Positions 25,370-35,960 of a DNA stretch of 64,000 nt are shown piece after piece; the first letter of the stretch is position 1; each line of letters begins with the position of its first letter. The notes beneath the pieces are model-generated. The model saw only the letters and a program-made list of their open reading frames with translations, did not search any database and was not told the origin of the DNA. The position numbers and the translations under genes were made by a program. This DNA comes from Chamaelirium japonicum (lineage: Eukaryota > Streptophyta > Magnoliopsida > Liliales > Melanthiaceae), in contig OX393557.1 in NCBI GenBank assembly GCA_947650365.1, positions 33,235,099 to 33,299,098 of the forward strand, in the 5' to 3' direction.

Positions 25370-25745
25370 GTTTAAGGAAAGCAAAATAGTTGCTCCAGCT
25401 CTACAACCAGATTTTCATTAGATTTAGTTTCCATCAAATTTCTTCATTAGATTGGTAGGGGTCGAGAGCCACCCATCAAATCCAACGGCTACTTTCCAGC
25501 TCATCAAAGCTTTTTATCAGATTTGGTGTGGGATTGGAGTGCTCCGTATCAAATTGACTAGAGTGCTCCATATCAAATTGATTTTAATTAGATTTGATGT
25601 AGGATTGGAGTGCTCCACATCAAATTAGTTCTTATCAGATTTGATGTAGGACTGGAACGCTCCACATCAAGCTGAGCTTTTAACCTAATCCTACATCAAA
25701 TCTGATGAAAATTTTAATGTAGGATTGGAGATGCTCCAAGACTTT
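25370..25745. repeat. Tandem and inverted repeat of a 65-bp unit
   Basis: Units with ATCAGATTTGATGTAGGATT then GGAGTGCTCCACATCAAATT repeat directly three to four times. The last is partly inverted (CCTACATCAAATCTGATGAA). The motif GGAGTGCTCC is itself palindromic. Probably a decayed fold-back element. Confidence 0.65.
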
Positions 25746-25749
25746 GAAT

Positions 25750-26590
25750 ATGTAGCTAAATTATCCAATATTACTACTTCTACCTATGCTAATGAATTAA
25801 GGCCACAAAGGTGTAGTTGACATCTTTCATTGTTTCAACGCCCGAGGAGAAGTCTCTAAATAGTTCAAGGATGCCTGATTCGATTAGAGGCCAAAGGGTT
25901 TGATGGATGATCAGGAGAAAAATGTCAGGTCTTGGGTCTTAAGTTCGCCCAGACATGGGCCCCATTGGCTCGCTTAGGAGACAATAAGATTTGGGATGGA
26001 GGGGTACTGGGAGTCTAGTTTCCCCCCGACGTGCTTGGTGCCTTAGAGAGGACTTAAGGATCATGATGTCATGATCAATGTCTGATGTACCCCAAAAAAA
26101 AAAAAAAAAAGTTTGCCCAGACATAAATCACTGATATATTCTCTCTTCCTTGATTTTGAATTTGGAGGGTTGGGGAGGTCTGAAATCTTTATTGAAATGT
26201 TTGTTAAAGCTTCTGGGGGTATCTGATGAAATGGTGAGGATCAGAGGAATCACTTAGATGGGATTTAACCTTTTTCTAGCCGCTAAGAAAGAATAGTCTT
26301 TAGATTGTTAGATTACTATGCATTGTTGGTCCATTCCTTAATAGCTTAAGCTTCTGGGTGAGAATGTAATTTAACATGGTATCAAAGCTCTGATTCTTTC
26401 TCGGAGGCCTTGGGTTTAAAGTCTTGTTGCCTCCATTTGTTTTATTTGTTGATCTCTCCACTAGTTTAATTTCTCTACTTGTAAGAGAGGGTTGCACGTG
26501 AGAGGGGATGTTAGCTTGATATGCCATTCTTGGTCCATTTCCCTAATAGCTCAAGCTTTTGGGTGAGATAGTAACTTAACATGAATATCC
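25750..26590. other. Intergenic, no gene seen
   Basis: A 50-bp motif occurs twice (TTCCTTAATAGCTTAAGCTT near 26334 and CCCTAATAGCTCAAGCTTTT near 26541, both followed by GGGTGAGA and a stretch ending AACATG), so part of this region is duplicated. No domains recognised. Confidence 0.5.
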
Positions 26591-26593
26591 TTC

Positions 26594-26767
<174 letters not shown>

Positions 26768-26879
26768 GTATATTACATATGACTACCCCCCCCCCCCCCC
26801 TCCTAACCTTCCTCAAACTCATGGTGGATCAAAAACTGAGAGTTTGCTAACAAAGAAACGAAATCAATGAGTTGTGTGT

Positions 26880-28290
26880 GACTTCATGAAGAAATCAACT
26901 ATCTGCTCTACAAATGAAACATAAAGGAGATGATAGTCTTGACCTCATAGTGCTCTTGGATGAAGTAGTAGTTGATCTTAATGCGCTTCATCCTATCGTG
27001 GAAAACAAGATTGCTAGCAATACGTATAGCACTATGGTTATCGAAGTGAAGAGCTATAGGTTTAGAGATCTCAACTCTAGATCCCCAAGGAGACGCCACA
27101 GGTGAATGATCTTCTTGGTAGTAGTGACCATGGCTTTGAACTCTCCCTCTATGCTAGAGAGAGAAACAACTCTATGCTTCTTGTTATGCCATGAGATAAG
27201 GGAATCTCCAAGAAATAGGCACGACCCAATAGTTGAGCAGTGAGTAGTTGAATCTTCAGCCCAGTCAACATCAGAGTAGGCACATTGGACCAGAGTTGAT
27301 TGTCAAGGATAGAAAGAGCAACCAAATGACGGTGCCTCGAAGGTACCAAAAAATTCGGAGGAGAGACTGCAATGAGCAGAGTGAGAGGGCCTTGATAAGT
27401 TGGCTGACGATACTGGCTTTGTGGACAATATCAGGCATGGTGATGCAGAGGTAGACCAACTAACCAACAATCTCTTTGTACTGAGTAAGATCTCTGAAAG
27501 AAGCTCGCTGTCGTAGGTCGGAGCTTCACAGGAAGCTCGAGTGGAGTATTGGCGATGCAATAATTAGAAAGAGCAGCTCGACTTAGGATATCAGCGGTAT
27601 AACTCTGCTGTGTGAGAAGAATCCCTCACTTACTATGGGCTAGGGTTGCAAACAAACCAAGTTGTTTGTGAGCGGCTCACAAACAAGCTCGATAAAAGTT
27701 CGTTCGAGTTCGTTCGGTTACTAGTCAAGCCAAGTCCAAGCCTAGAGTTTAGGCTCGTTTAATAAACGAGCCAAGCTCAAGCAGACCAAAGGCTCGGCTC
27801 GATTGGGCTCACGAACATGATTGTTTAGGGCTCATGAGCAAGCTCGCGAGTAGGCTTGTGAATAGGGTCATAAATGGCATGAATATACCTAACATATATA
27901 GTCCATGCTTTTGCATTAATTTTTGAGTTTGGGAACAAGCTCGATAAGAGACCGTTTGATCACTTATTGAGTGAAGCCTAGCATGATGTTTAGGCTCGTT
28001 TAAATAAACGAGCCAAGCTCAAGTAGACCAAAGCTTGGCTCGGCTCGACTCGACTCGATTATTAAACAAGCCCAAGCCTAAAGTTTAGGCTCGTTTACTA
28101 AATAAACAAGCTAAAGTAGACCAAAGCTCGGTTCGGCTCTTTTGCAGCCCTACTATGGCCTATCTCAAGCCTGAGGTAGTAGCGAAGGATGACATAAGTC
28201 CAACGTTGGAGGTACTACTGAAAAGAGGCGATTACAGCAGAATCATTGCTTGTGATGATAATGTCATCAACGTGCATAAGGAGAATCGTC
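26880..28290 (-). mobile_element. Degenerate Copia-type retrotransposon pol, interrupted by a MITE
   Basis: Minus-strand fragments keep Copia order. About 28290-28200 is the RT active site region, HVDDIIITSNDSAV. About 27460-27271 is YLCITMPDIVHKASIVSQLI with WYLRG, matching the Copia LTxTRPDI..VSQF..YLKG block. About 27099-26908 is RNase H, PIALHFDNHSAIRIASN and VFHDRMKRI. Stops and frame changes abound. A 512-bp hAT-like MITE splits it at 27641-28152. No LTRs recognised; the element is dead. Confidence 0.88.
27641..28152. mobile_element. hAT-like MITE nested in the Copia remnant
   Basis: Terminal inverted repeats TAGGGTTGCAAA and TTTGCAGCCCTA. Flanking 8-bp duplication CTATGGGC (27633-27640) and CTATGGCC (28153-28160), one mismatch. 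Interior is built of repeated AAGCTCG, GGCTCGTTTA and AAACGAGCC motifs. No transposase. Confidence 0.88.
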
Positions 28291-28299
28291 TGGCCCAGA

Positions 28300-28835
28300 G
28301 GCGAGGACCCGCACTATCGTCCGTTACACCCCAATCCCGATATGTGAATCACACACTCACCTCGACAAGCACGCAAAGATCGACTGTGATTAGATGCCAT
28401 GTCAGGATGGCCCAATCCTCTCGCCTTTGTGGCGAGTGAGCTTGTCCTTGCCCTTTTTGGCTAATTTGTCTACGATCTTGTATGGTAATAGTATAGACAT
28501 GATGGGTTTAAATCCCTGATCAATCTTGCGCTCTAAGCACTAACAGGTGATATATTCATCGTGCGGTTAATCGAAGCAATATAAGAAAAAAGAAATAATC
28601 GATCTGTAATATATATATTTTTTTGTGGAGAAATATTCTCAAAATCATTCTAATTATATTTTTTAAATAAAATTTCATGAAAGGTTGAGTAGCTTCCACC
28701 TAAAAAAGTCAAACCATTAAGATAATAAAAGAAAGTAGTTAGATCTCCGAATGAACGGACGGCTGGAAACAAACGCTCTTGCCACGCTGAAAAGACGCTC
28801 TTCTTGGTTTGATGATGACGTCCACACCAATCTCG
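28300..28835. other. Intergenic upstream of the NRP locus
   Basis: No gene or clear repeat seen. Confidence 0.5.
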
Positions 28836-28840
28836 AAGAT

Positions 28841-28850
28841 ATTCTATAAA
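28841..28850 (+). promoter_or_regulatory. Candidate TATA box of the NRP-like gene
   Basis: TTCTATAAAG, about 205 bp before the first in-context ATG (29048), followed by a C/T-rich stretch typical of plant 5' UTRs. Confidence 0.5.
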
Positions 28851-29047
28851 GGAGGCTTTCAATACAGACCAAGCATCGTCCCCTGTTTTTTTCTCTCAAG
28901 TCTCACCCTTCCCCTGTTTCTGCATCCAACCCTACTTCTCTGCTTCAAATCGCCAAACCCTAATCTCTCCGATCCCAATCTCCCAACTTTTTCACAACCC
29001 ATCTCCCATCTCCAGGAACCCCACAGACCCCACAAAGGCCTCCTCCC

Positions 29048-29733
29048 ATGGATTCTCCTCCTCGCAGCAACAGGCCCAAGCGATCACACGCACAAGCACC
29101 AGCCCTCAACGGCCAATCTCCTCTCCAGCGCCAAGGTGGTGGCCGCGGCTGCCCAATCCACCTTCCGCCAGGAGACCAGCAAGGTCGACAAGGCGCAGGT
29201 GGCCGAAGCTGCCGAAGACCTGCTCGCCGCCGCCTCTCGCTACGGAAAGCTCGAGGACAAGAGCTTGGGGAAGTACTTGGGGCAAGCAGAGAGCTATCTC
29301 CACAATTACCACTCATCACAGTCGACCCACTCAATCAACCGCGGGGCATTCCACCGCCCCCCGCCGCCCATTCCTCGTCGGCCCACTTGGGCGGCAATTC
29401 TGGATCGGGGGAGGGCGGTTACGGGGACTACCCGAAGATGGGTGAAAGGGCACGTGAAGAAGCCCACCGCCACATCTCATTCCTCTTCGACCCACTCGAC
29501 CGGTGATTCTGGATCAGAGGAGGCCGGTTACGGGGACTACCTGAAGATGGCTCAGGGGTACTTGAAGAAGCCCGGTAATTCAGAATCGTCGGAGGAGGAG
29601 GCCGGTTTCGGTGACTACCTGAAGATGGCTCAGGGGTACTTGAAGAAGCCCGGTAATTCCAAATCGGAGGAGGAGGAGGGCGGTTTTGGGGGACTACCTG
29701 AAGATGGCCGAAGGCTTCATGAAGAAGCGTTGA
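29048..29733 (+). pseudogene. Nodulin-related protein (NRP1-like), frameshifted
   Basis: The conserved core HTHKHQPSTANLLSSAKVVA, then QSTFRQETSKVDKAQVAEAA, then LAAASRYGKLEDKSLGKYLG and QAESYLHNYHSS (about 29081-29322), matches the plant nodulin-related protein family (Arabidopsis NRP1, tied to heat and ABA responses). It is followed by four repeats of about 30 residues built on GYGDYLKMAQGYLKKPG. Frame is lost at least three times: between ATG (29048, MDSPPRSN) and the core; around 29330 and 29470, which put the first tail repeat in another frame; and at a G run near 29690, after which GDYLKMAEGFMKKR reaches TGA at 29731-29733. Either a pseudogene or homopolymer/indel errors in an otherwise sound gene. 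No intron seen. Confidence 0.85.
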
Positions 29734-29877
29734 GTCCTATGGTTTGGTTCTTCTATAAATCAAATTTCTGTTGGTGTTCTTATGTGTACGAGCTTTCGCA
29801 TACTCTATCTCGAAAACTCCTAATTCTCCTGTCTACTTATTTTAGATTGTGTATGTGTGAAACACGCGATCTAGTGT

Positions 29878-30377
29878 NNNNNNNNNNNNNNNNNNNNNNN
29901 NNNNNNNNNNNNNNNNNNNNNNNNNNNNNNNNNNNNNNNNNNNNNNNNNNNNNNNNNNNNNNNNNNNNNNNNNNNNNNNNNNNNNNNNNNNNNNNNNNNN
30001 NNNNNNNNNNNNNNNNNNNNNNNNNNNNNNNNNNNNNNNNNNNNNNNNNNNNNNNNNNNNNNNNNNNNNNNNNNNNNNNNNNNNNNNNNNNNNNNNNNNN
30101 NNNNNNNNNNNNNNNNNNNNNNNNNNNNNNNNNNNNNNNNNNNNNNNNNNNNNNNNNNNNNNNNNNNNNNNNNNNNNNNNNNNNNNNNNNNNNNNNNNNN
30201 NNNNNNNNNNNNNNNNNNNNNNNNNNNNNNNNNNNNNNNNNNNNNNNNNNNNNNNNNNNNNNNNNNNNNNNNNNNNNNNNNNNNNNNNNNNNNNNNNNNN
30301 NNNNNNNNNNNNNNNNNNNNNNNNNNNNNNNNNNNNNNNNNNNNNNNNNNNNNNNNNNNNNNNNNNNNNNNNNNNNN
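29878..30377. other. Assembly gap (500 N)
   Basis: Exactly 500 unknown bases, so a placeholder size. The 18 bases before it (AAACACGCGATCTAGTGT) are the reverse complement of the 18 bases after it. Confidence 0.99.
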
Positions 30378-31378
30378 ACACTAGATCGCGTGTTTTTCTT
30401 CCATTTCAATGGTGGCAAAAACGAATTGTTTCATTGGGGTTTCAATAGATTTTCGTTTGATGAGACCCTATTCATTCAAACAACTATCCAAATGGAGGGA
30501 CTCCAAAAAACCCTTATTTTGTATATGACTTTTTGTCCACTTTACTTTAGATTCTGGACATTGTCATGATTGATTTTGATTATCTATCCTTCTTGGTGAT
30601 GATGCTCTGCAATCTGAATACATCTTATGAACCTCTTTATTGCGAGCACACGAAGATTACAGATGCCGGGACCCGGGGGCTCGGGTGTGGCGAGGTCCGG
30701 GTGCGGCGAATATTTGATCAGGAGATTGTGGGAGAGATCCTCTGGAGGGTCTCTTTGATCCGCGTCTCCACGTGGTATTCGTGCGAGAGCTCTGAAGGGG
30801 TTGCCCAGGACAGAGGTCTTTACAGGGTGAGGGTTTCTTGAGAGGCTAAAGAATATCGGCCGTTGATTTTGTTCCCGTCCGTGCTTCGCGCTTTCTCGGC
30901 TAGGGAGGTTTTGGGCTTCGTTCCTCGACCTTCGTGTCTTCCTCGATCCTTGCTAGACCTTAGCGTCCTTGATCGTCGGTTCGCGGACGTCGATCGTGCT
31001 TTTGGCGTCGGCTTTGGCTTTGGCTTTGGCTTTCGGCTTTGGCGTTGCTTTGGCGTGGCTCTGGCGTTTGCTTTGCTTTGGTGCTTGCGCTTGAACGTAG
31101 GCGGGGTAGAGGCTTGCGATGCTTTAGTTCTTCCGGACTTCACGTCGTATCGGCTATAGAACGTGTGGTGCTTTGCTCGTGACCGTCGTAGTTTTGCTCG
31201 GCTTTGGCACGTGCGTTGCTTTGGCGCGGGCTTTACCGGTGCGTTTGCTTTGGCTTCTTGCTTTGGCTTTAGCTTTGACTCGATCTTCTTCTCGAACGGC
31301 GATGGCTACTTCTTCAAGACTTCTTTATTCTTCCGGCTTCCTCGACGGTTGTGGCGTCAGCTTGGCTTTTCGGCGGGG

Positions 31379-31624
31379 TGGGTAGCACCGATCTTCGTGC
31401 GACGGTTGTAGCGTCGGCTTTTGTTGATGAGACGGCGGGGGTAGCACCGATCTCCGTGCGACGGTTGTAGCGTCGGCTTTTGTTGATGAGACGGCGGGGG
31501 TAGTACCGATCTCCGTGCGACGGTTATAGCGTCGGCTTGGGCTTTTCGGCGGGGGGAGCATCGATCTTCGTGCGACGGTTGTAGCGTCGGCTTTTGTTGA
31601 TGAAAACGGTGGGGGTAGCACCGG
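31379..31624. repeat. Minisatellite, about 59-bp unit, 4 copies
   Basis: Unit contains GGGTAGCACCGATCTTCGTG and CGACGGTTGTAGCGTCGGCT; the copies differ by a few substitutions and one indel. A further degenerate copy may lie at 31350. Confidence 0.9.
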
Positions 31625-32564
31625 CTTCAGACCTTCTTCTTCAAGCTTTCTTCTTCGTGCGAGGAGTCGACGCCTTTGTTGAAGACGACGGGTGTTGTCG
31701 GCTTCGATCTTCTTCTCCGGCCTTTGTTTATGGCGTCTTCGGAGTTGATGAAGATCGTTGGAGAAGTCGGGGGTGACGACGACTCCGGGTCTTCTTCTCC
31801 AAGTTTTCTTCTTCGTGCAAGGAGTCGAAGCTTTGATCTTCGAGTGCAAGGTCTTCACGTTGATGAGGACTTGAAAGGTCAAGGATTCCCGTAGGACGTG
31901 CTTGCCGTGCCTCGTGAAGCTTTCGGTCTTCAAACGTTGGAGCTTCTCTTGCAGAGCCCTTTCGTCTTCAGCTTTTTCGACCTTTGATGCCTTCCCCCAC
32001 CCCTTTTATTTATAGGCAAAGGGGGGCGGTTGGGAGAGATATGGCTGAAATCTTTTTGTTTCATCCAATATCTCCCCCCATAAACCATCAAAATATTGTT
32101 CCCTTATTTGGGGAAACAAACTCGATTCCCTCCTTTTTAGTTGGGGTGGTTACGGGCAAGATGTGACTTGATCTTTGAAGATTGAGTTGTCATCTTTGCA
32201 CTTTCGGATCGCATGGCAACACGACGTCATCTTGTCCGTCGGATCGAGGGATCGTCGCGGATCTACGGTTGTGTAGACGTCCACGCCACCTCCCCCCGCA
32301 TCGAGGCGTTTGGATTTTCTTTCTTTTCTTTTTTCTTTTCTTCTTCTTCTTTTTTTTTTCTTTTCTTTTCTTTTCCTTTATGGCCGGCCCCACCTCCCAA
32401 AAGGAGGGGGGCACGGTTTTCTATGAAGGGGGGCCGGTGGGCCCCCTCTTTGTGTTCCACCGGCCCTCTTTGTGTTCGAGCTGCGGGTCCGGTGGGACCC
32501 GTTTGTTTTTGGGTCAGTCACCTTTTATTTACGGGCCGTTGGTGTGCGAGCTAAGTTCGCATGC

Positions 32565-32855
32565 GGGCGTTGTGTGCGGGCCAGGTTTCGCATGCGAGCT
32601 GTTGTGTGCGGTCCAAGTTTCGCATGCGGGTCGTTGTGTGCGGGCCAAATTTCGCATGCGGGCCGTTGTGTGCGGGTCAAGTTTCGCATGCGGGCCTTTG
32701 TGTGTGGGCCCATTTTATGTGTGCGAGTCGGGTTCGACCCGAAGGCGTTTGAGTGCGGGCCCATTTTGCGTGTGCGAGTCGGGTTCGATCCGAAGGCCGT
32801 TGAGTGCGGGCCCATTTTGTGTGTGCGAGTCGGGTTCGACCCGAGGGCTAATTTC
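32565..32855. repeat. Minisatellite, 32-bp unit passing into about 50-bp unit
   Basis: Four to five 32-bp units (TTGTGTGCGGGCCAAGTTTC then GCATGCGGGCCG) are followed by three longer units (GTGCGGGCCCATTTTGTGTG then TGCGAGTCGGGTTCGACCCG). The two units share GTGTGCGGGCC. Confidence 0.9.
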
Positions 32856-33023
32856 GGTGCCACAATGATGCTCTGCAATCTGAATACATCTTATGAACCT
32901 CTTTGAGCAAGAGATCTTTTGTCTGTTCAGTCTAGAGCAAGAGAATGGGATCCAATGGGTGTCGTGGAGATTTTGGCTATGTAGATTTGGGTATGAACAG
33001 TTGACTACTGATTTTATTGTTCG

Positions 33024-33370
33024 GAGTGTGTTTGGTTGTCGAGATTGTTATGCATGAAAAGAATTTGATGGAAGAAAGAAAAGAACATAAAAGGTTGGAA
33101 AGAAAAAACAAAGTGATTTTTCTTATGGTTGTTTGGTTATCTGGAAAAGAATGCAAGAATTAGAATGAAAATATAAATTATTTTCCTTTCCCGTGTTTTT
33201 CACAGGTTTTTGGCAGGAAAATTTTTGGCCATTTGACTGAAAAGTTGGTTACGCTGATAACTTAATTTTTCATAGGGAACACCCTTTCATGGCAACCAAA
33301 CACCTGAAATTGTCGGAAAACCACTGTTCCTTTCCTTTCCTGTAGTTTCCCCTGCAACCAAAGACACCCT
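33024..33370. mobile_element. Tourist-like MITE (degenerate)
   Basis: Left end GAGTGTGTTTGGTTG faces right end CAACCAAAGACACCC, followed by TTA. The GTGTTTGGTTG terminus is typical of PIF/Harbinger-derived MITEs in plants. The left TTA is not exact. Confidence 0.6.
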
Positions 33371-33379
33371 TATTATCTT

Positions 33380-33898
33380 AGTCCTAATCTTCTACTTCCA
33401 AGACATGCAAGTATTTGTAAACTTTTATATTCTTCGTGGTCATGCTCATTTGTTCTACAAACTTCGATAGCACTTGTCAATTCTTTCAGTGGTTTACTTC
33501 TCTTGTATTGCGTCTTTGATTTGGTCTTGAAACTTCAATTATCAGCGCGTAAGGAAACTATAGTTTGCTACATTTTTAGGAATAAGTTCAAGAATTTCTG
33601 ACAACTTTAAAGTTGTGGTAGTCTAAGTGGAGGCAAAGCAACATGTCGAGATCCAATAGTTTTTTCCCATCAGCATCGTTTATGTTTTTTTTTTTTGTGA
33701 ACATACAAATCTCCTACTACAAAGTACTAGAGAAAGGAGCAGATTAGTCTCGACGGTGAGGCCTTACATGGAATCGAGGTCCAACATCATCTTGACAGAG
33801 TATCTTTTATGTTGCATCTCACGTTGAATGAAGTAAGAAAAATATTCTAGCATCTGAAGTTATATGCAATTACTCAAGTTGAATGGTATTTGTTTTGA
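33380..33898. other. Intergenic, no gene seen
   Basis: AT-rich, no recognised element. Confidence 0.5.
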
Positions 33899-34085
33899 TG
33901 TTAGGATTTAGTGTCATTTGTGTTGGTATAAATACTGTATTACGTGGAGAAGACCATTCAGTCCAACACCAATCAATTCTCCCCAAACACCACCTCTCTT
34001 CTTCTCATCCTCTTTGCAATTCCTCAATCTCTCCTCTCTATTTTGTCCAAGAATTCAAATTGGTATCAGAGCACACATTCAAAAA
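33899..34085 (+). mobile_element. Short LTR with primer site (TRIM or Copia 5' end remnant)
   Basis: A putative 157-bp LTR starts TGTTAGGATTTAG, has a TATA box (TATAAATACTG near 33928) and ends AGAATTCA at about 34055. It is followed at once by AATTGGTATCAGAGC, the initiator-Met-tRNA primer site. A second TGTTAGGA at about 34147 after a purine-rich AAGGAGCTAGG may begin a degenerate 3' LTR. Confidence 0.6.
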
Positions 34086-34492
34086 CTCCATGGTAGGACG
34101 AACTACTCAGAGCTAGAGTAGTATACTCGAAAGCTAAGGAGCTAGGTGTTAGGAGAGTGTTTATTTCTTGATTTCTTTCAAGAATATGTTTAGCAACATG
34201 TATGTTTTCTTTATTCGTATGCTCCGTATATTATGAATTTATACGCATATATCAGTGTATTGCTTTGTTATTGAGTGAACTGATTCGAGGCAACAATGGC
34301 GGTCTTAGGACTACATGTGATTTCACCATATTGTGGCCTGTATGCTCCTATGCCTCTCTTGACCTTGAATCGATTCCGGCGTTGTTTGTAGCAGCCTTGT
34401 GAGGGCTATAGTTCATGCTAGTTCTTGTGAAAGGAATGCAGTTCTTTATATGTTGTTTTGGTACAATGTGTCCTCACTAAGTAATTTCCTAG

Positions 34493-34600
34493 GTGGTGTC
34501 TCTATGTCTAGTAATTAGCTTGAGATCCCCTGTGCTTGTGTCTGTCTGTCTGTCTGTGTGTGTGCGGGTGCGTGCGCGCGCGCGTGTGTGGTGGTTGTGT
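34493..34600. repeat. (TG)/(CTGT) low-complexity tract
   Basis: CTGT units then GTGTGCG and GCGC alternation at 34541-34605. Confidence 0.8.
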
Positions 34601-34660
34601 GGGTGTACTGTCGCATTGAGTATTCCATTAGGGCTTGTTGGTTGCTGTGTTTTTGGCCTG

Positions 34661-34889
34661 TGTTGGAGAGTAGAGGCCGGAAACACTTGGGTTTTGGATT
34701 AGAGGAAATCTCACATTATATCAGAGCCTAACCGTTCTCACTCACCTGCCTGGTGTGGTCCCCACACATCTATCATCCACGTGCAAGGACCACAAAAGGC
34801 TTGATCTGCATGTGAGGGGGAGTGTTGAAGGATTAGTCCCACCCGGTGAAGTAGCTAGAGTGTGGTTTTGGGATAGAGGTAATCTCACA
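34661..34889 (+). mobile_element. Complete TRIM (229 bp) with target-site duplication
   Basis: A 55-bp 5' LTR (34661-34715, TGTTGGAG..TCTCACA) and a 67-bp 3' LTR (34823-34889, TGTTGAAG..TCTCACA) share GGTTTTGGxxTAGAGG and AATCTCACA. After the 5' LTR comes the primer-site relative TTATATCAGAGCC; before the 3' LTR comes the polypurine tract GTGAGGGGGAG. The 5-bp duplication GCCTG is exact at 34656-34660 and 34890-34894. No coding capacity, as expected for terminal-repeat retrotransposons in miniature. Confidence 0.9.
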
Positions 34890-34894
34890 GCCTG

Positions 34895-35437
34895 TGTTAA
34901 AATACATGTGCACTCATATTAAAGTTGTTCTGTTAAGGGGTGTGACATGTGCGAACAGATGCACACTAGGCTAAACTTGCACATCTTTCGTGAGTAAAAG
35001 TGTGCAAACAAAGTTTTACCAAAACCCATGAAACTTTACTTGCAGGAGGCGCATGTGCATACAGATGCACGTGCATTGCACAGCATCGTAACGTGCCCTT
35101 ACGCTCCAAGCCTGCTTGCAGCGAGGATGCGGAGTCACGCAAGAAAAGTTTTGGAAGAAAAATCATGCGTCGGTGTTTCTTGCTAGATCGAACTTGGAGA
35201 TTGAATTATTGCTCGAATTCCTCGATTTTTGAGCACTATACTCTTTATAAAGTAGAGAGGAGTTTTTACTGCTCGAAACCGGTCCCTCTCCCTCTCCAGG
35301 TCCCCTGCGGTTTGCTATGCTCTGTGATTTTGTTCCTTAAATCTCTTTTACGTCGAAAGACCCAGCCGCCAGTTGTGCGCTGCCATATCAATTGGGCCAG
35401 CGAATTCGGGAGAAATCTTCGGGCTGAATAGCATTGC
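34895..35437. other. Intergenic, no recognised gene
   Basis: A plus-strand open frame of 143 codons (35000-35431) has no recognisable domain. The block has internal inverted motifs around CATGTGCATACAGATGCACG. Confidence 0.45.
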
Positions 35438-35640
35438 TCATAAAAAAAAAGCCCATATACTTGAGACCCGTTAGTTGTAGACTTGTAGGCTTGCTGTATT
35501 GAGCCAAAACAACTCGTTAACTCGAAACGGCCCGCTAAGCAAACAGTTAAATAGGTCTTTTCGGGTTACTAATAAAAGAAAAACAGATTCAAATTTTACT
35601 TTAAAGAACTTGACCGATTAAGCTAATGGGCCGTGCCGCT
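35438..35640. repeat. Dispersed repeat, also at about 40310-40440
   Basis: Both places share GAGACCCGTTAG-TGTAG, GGCTTGC, TTTCGGGTTACTA, ATTCAAA..CTTGACC and GAGCTAATGGG-like strings in the same order and orientation, about 4.9 kb apart. Confidence 0.7.
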
Positions 35641-35957
35641 GCTGGACGGCCCAGACGGGTGCGTGGATTTGGACGCCGGCCTGCTGGACTAGGCGAAGAT
35701 GACGCTCATCCTCCTGGAGAACGAGCTGAAGGTCCCGGCAAGGAAAGCCGCATTGGGTCGAGCTGGCCGGCACGAGGGCCAACGAGGGCCCGGACGCGTT
35801 CTCCTAGGACCGGAAGTCAGTCGCCCCTGGCTGTGGAGTCGAGCACCGCTATTGACTTGTTTGTGATTGCGGTGGCGATGATGGGGTTGCCTTGAGATTG
35901 GTCGCTCGGCTTCTTTTTCATTCTACTGCTTTGTCTCCAAAAGCTACGCTCCATCTT
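35641..35957. other. GC-rich stretch with no confident gene
   Basis: GC-rich 35625-35890. All three plus frames are open in pieces, and none gives a family I recognise. It could be a fragment of a decayed gene. Confidence 0.4.
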
Positions 35958-35960
35958 TTA

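Larger units (their letters stand above)
30599..32904. mobile_element. 2.2-kb GC-rich insertion between 40-bp direct repeats
   Basis: The 40 bp at 30599-30638 (ATGATGCTCTGCAATCTGAA ... ACCTCTTT) recur perfectly at 32865-32904. The 2226 bp between them are GC-rich, begin ATTGCGAGCAC and end GGTGCCACA. They hold two minisatellites and a TATA-like TTTTATTTATAGG near 32003. TG..CA ends would suit a solo LTR, but 40 bp is far longer than the usual 5-bp duplication and no 5-bp duplication fits. No conserved protein recognised. Confidence 0.75.

Noticed and set aside
28809..30569. A 586-codon plus-strand frame
   Set aside because: It crosses the 500-N gap and owes its length to the Ns; only the NRP-like part is real, and that changes frame.
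32182..32868. Plus-strand 228-codon Cys-rich frame (repeats of VCGPxFACG) as a secreted cysteine-rich protein
   Set aside because: The cysteines come from the 32-bp minisatellite, which is open in several frames; no signal peptide or family match.
35626..35895. GC-rich frame of 89 codons as a gene
   Set aside because: Arg/Gly/Pro-rich composition follows base composition; no domain, and neighbouring frames look equally good.
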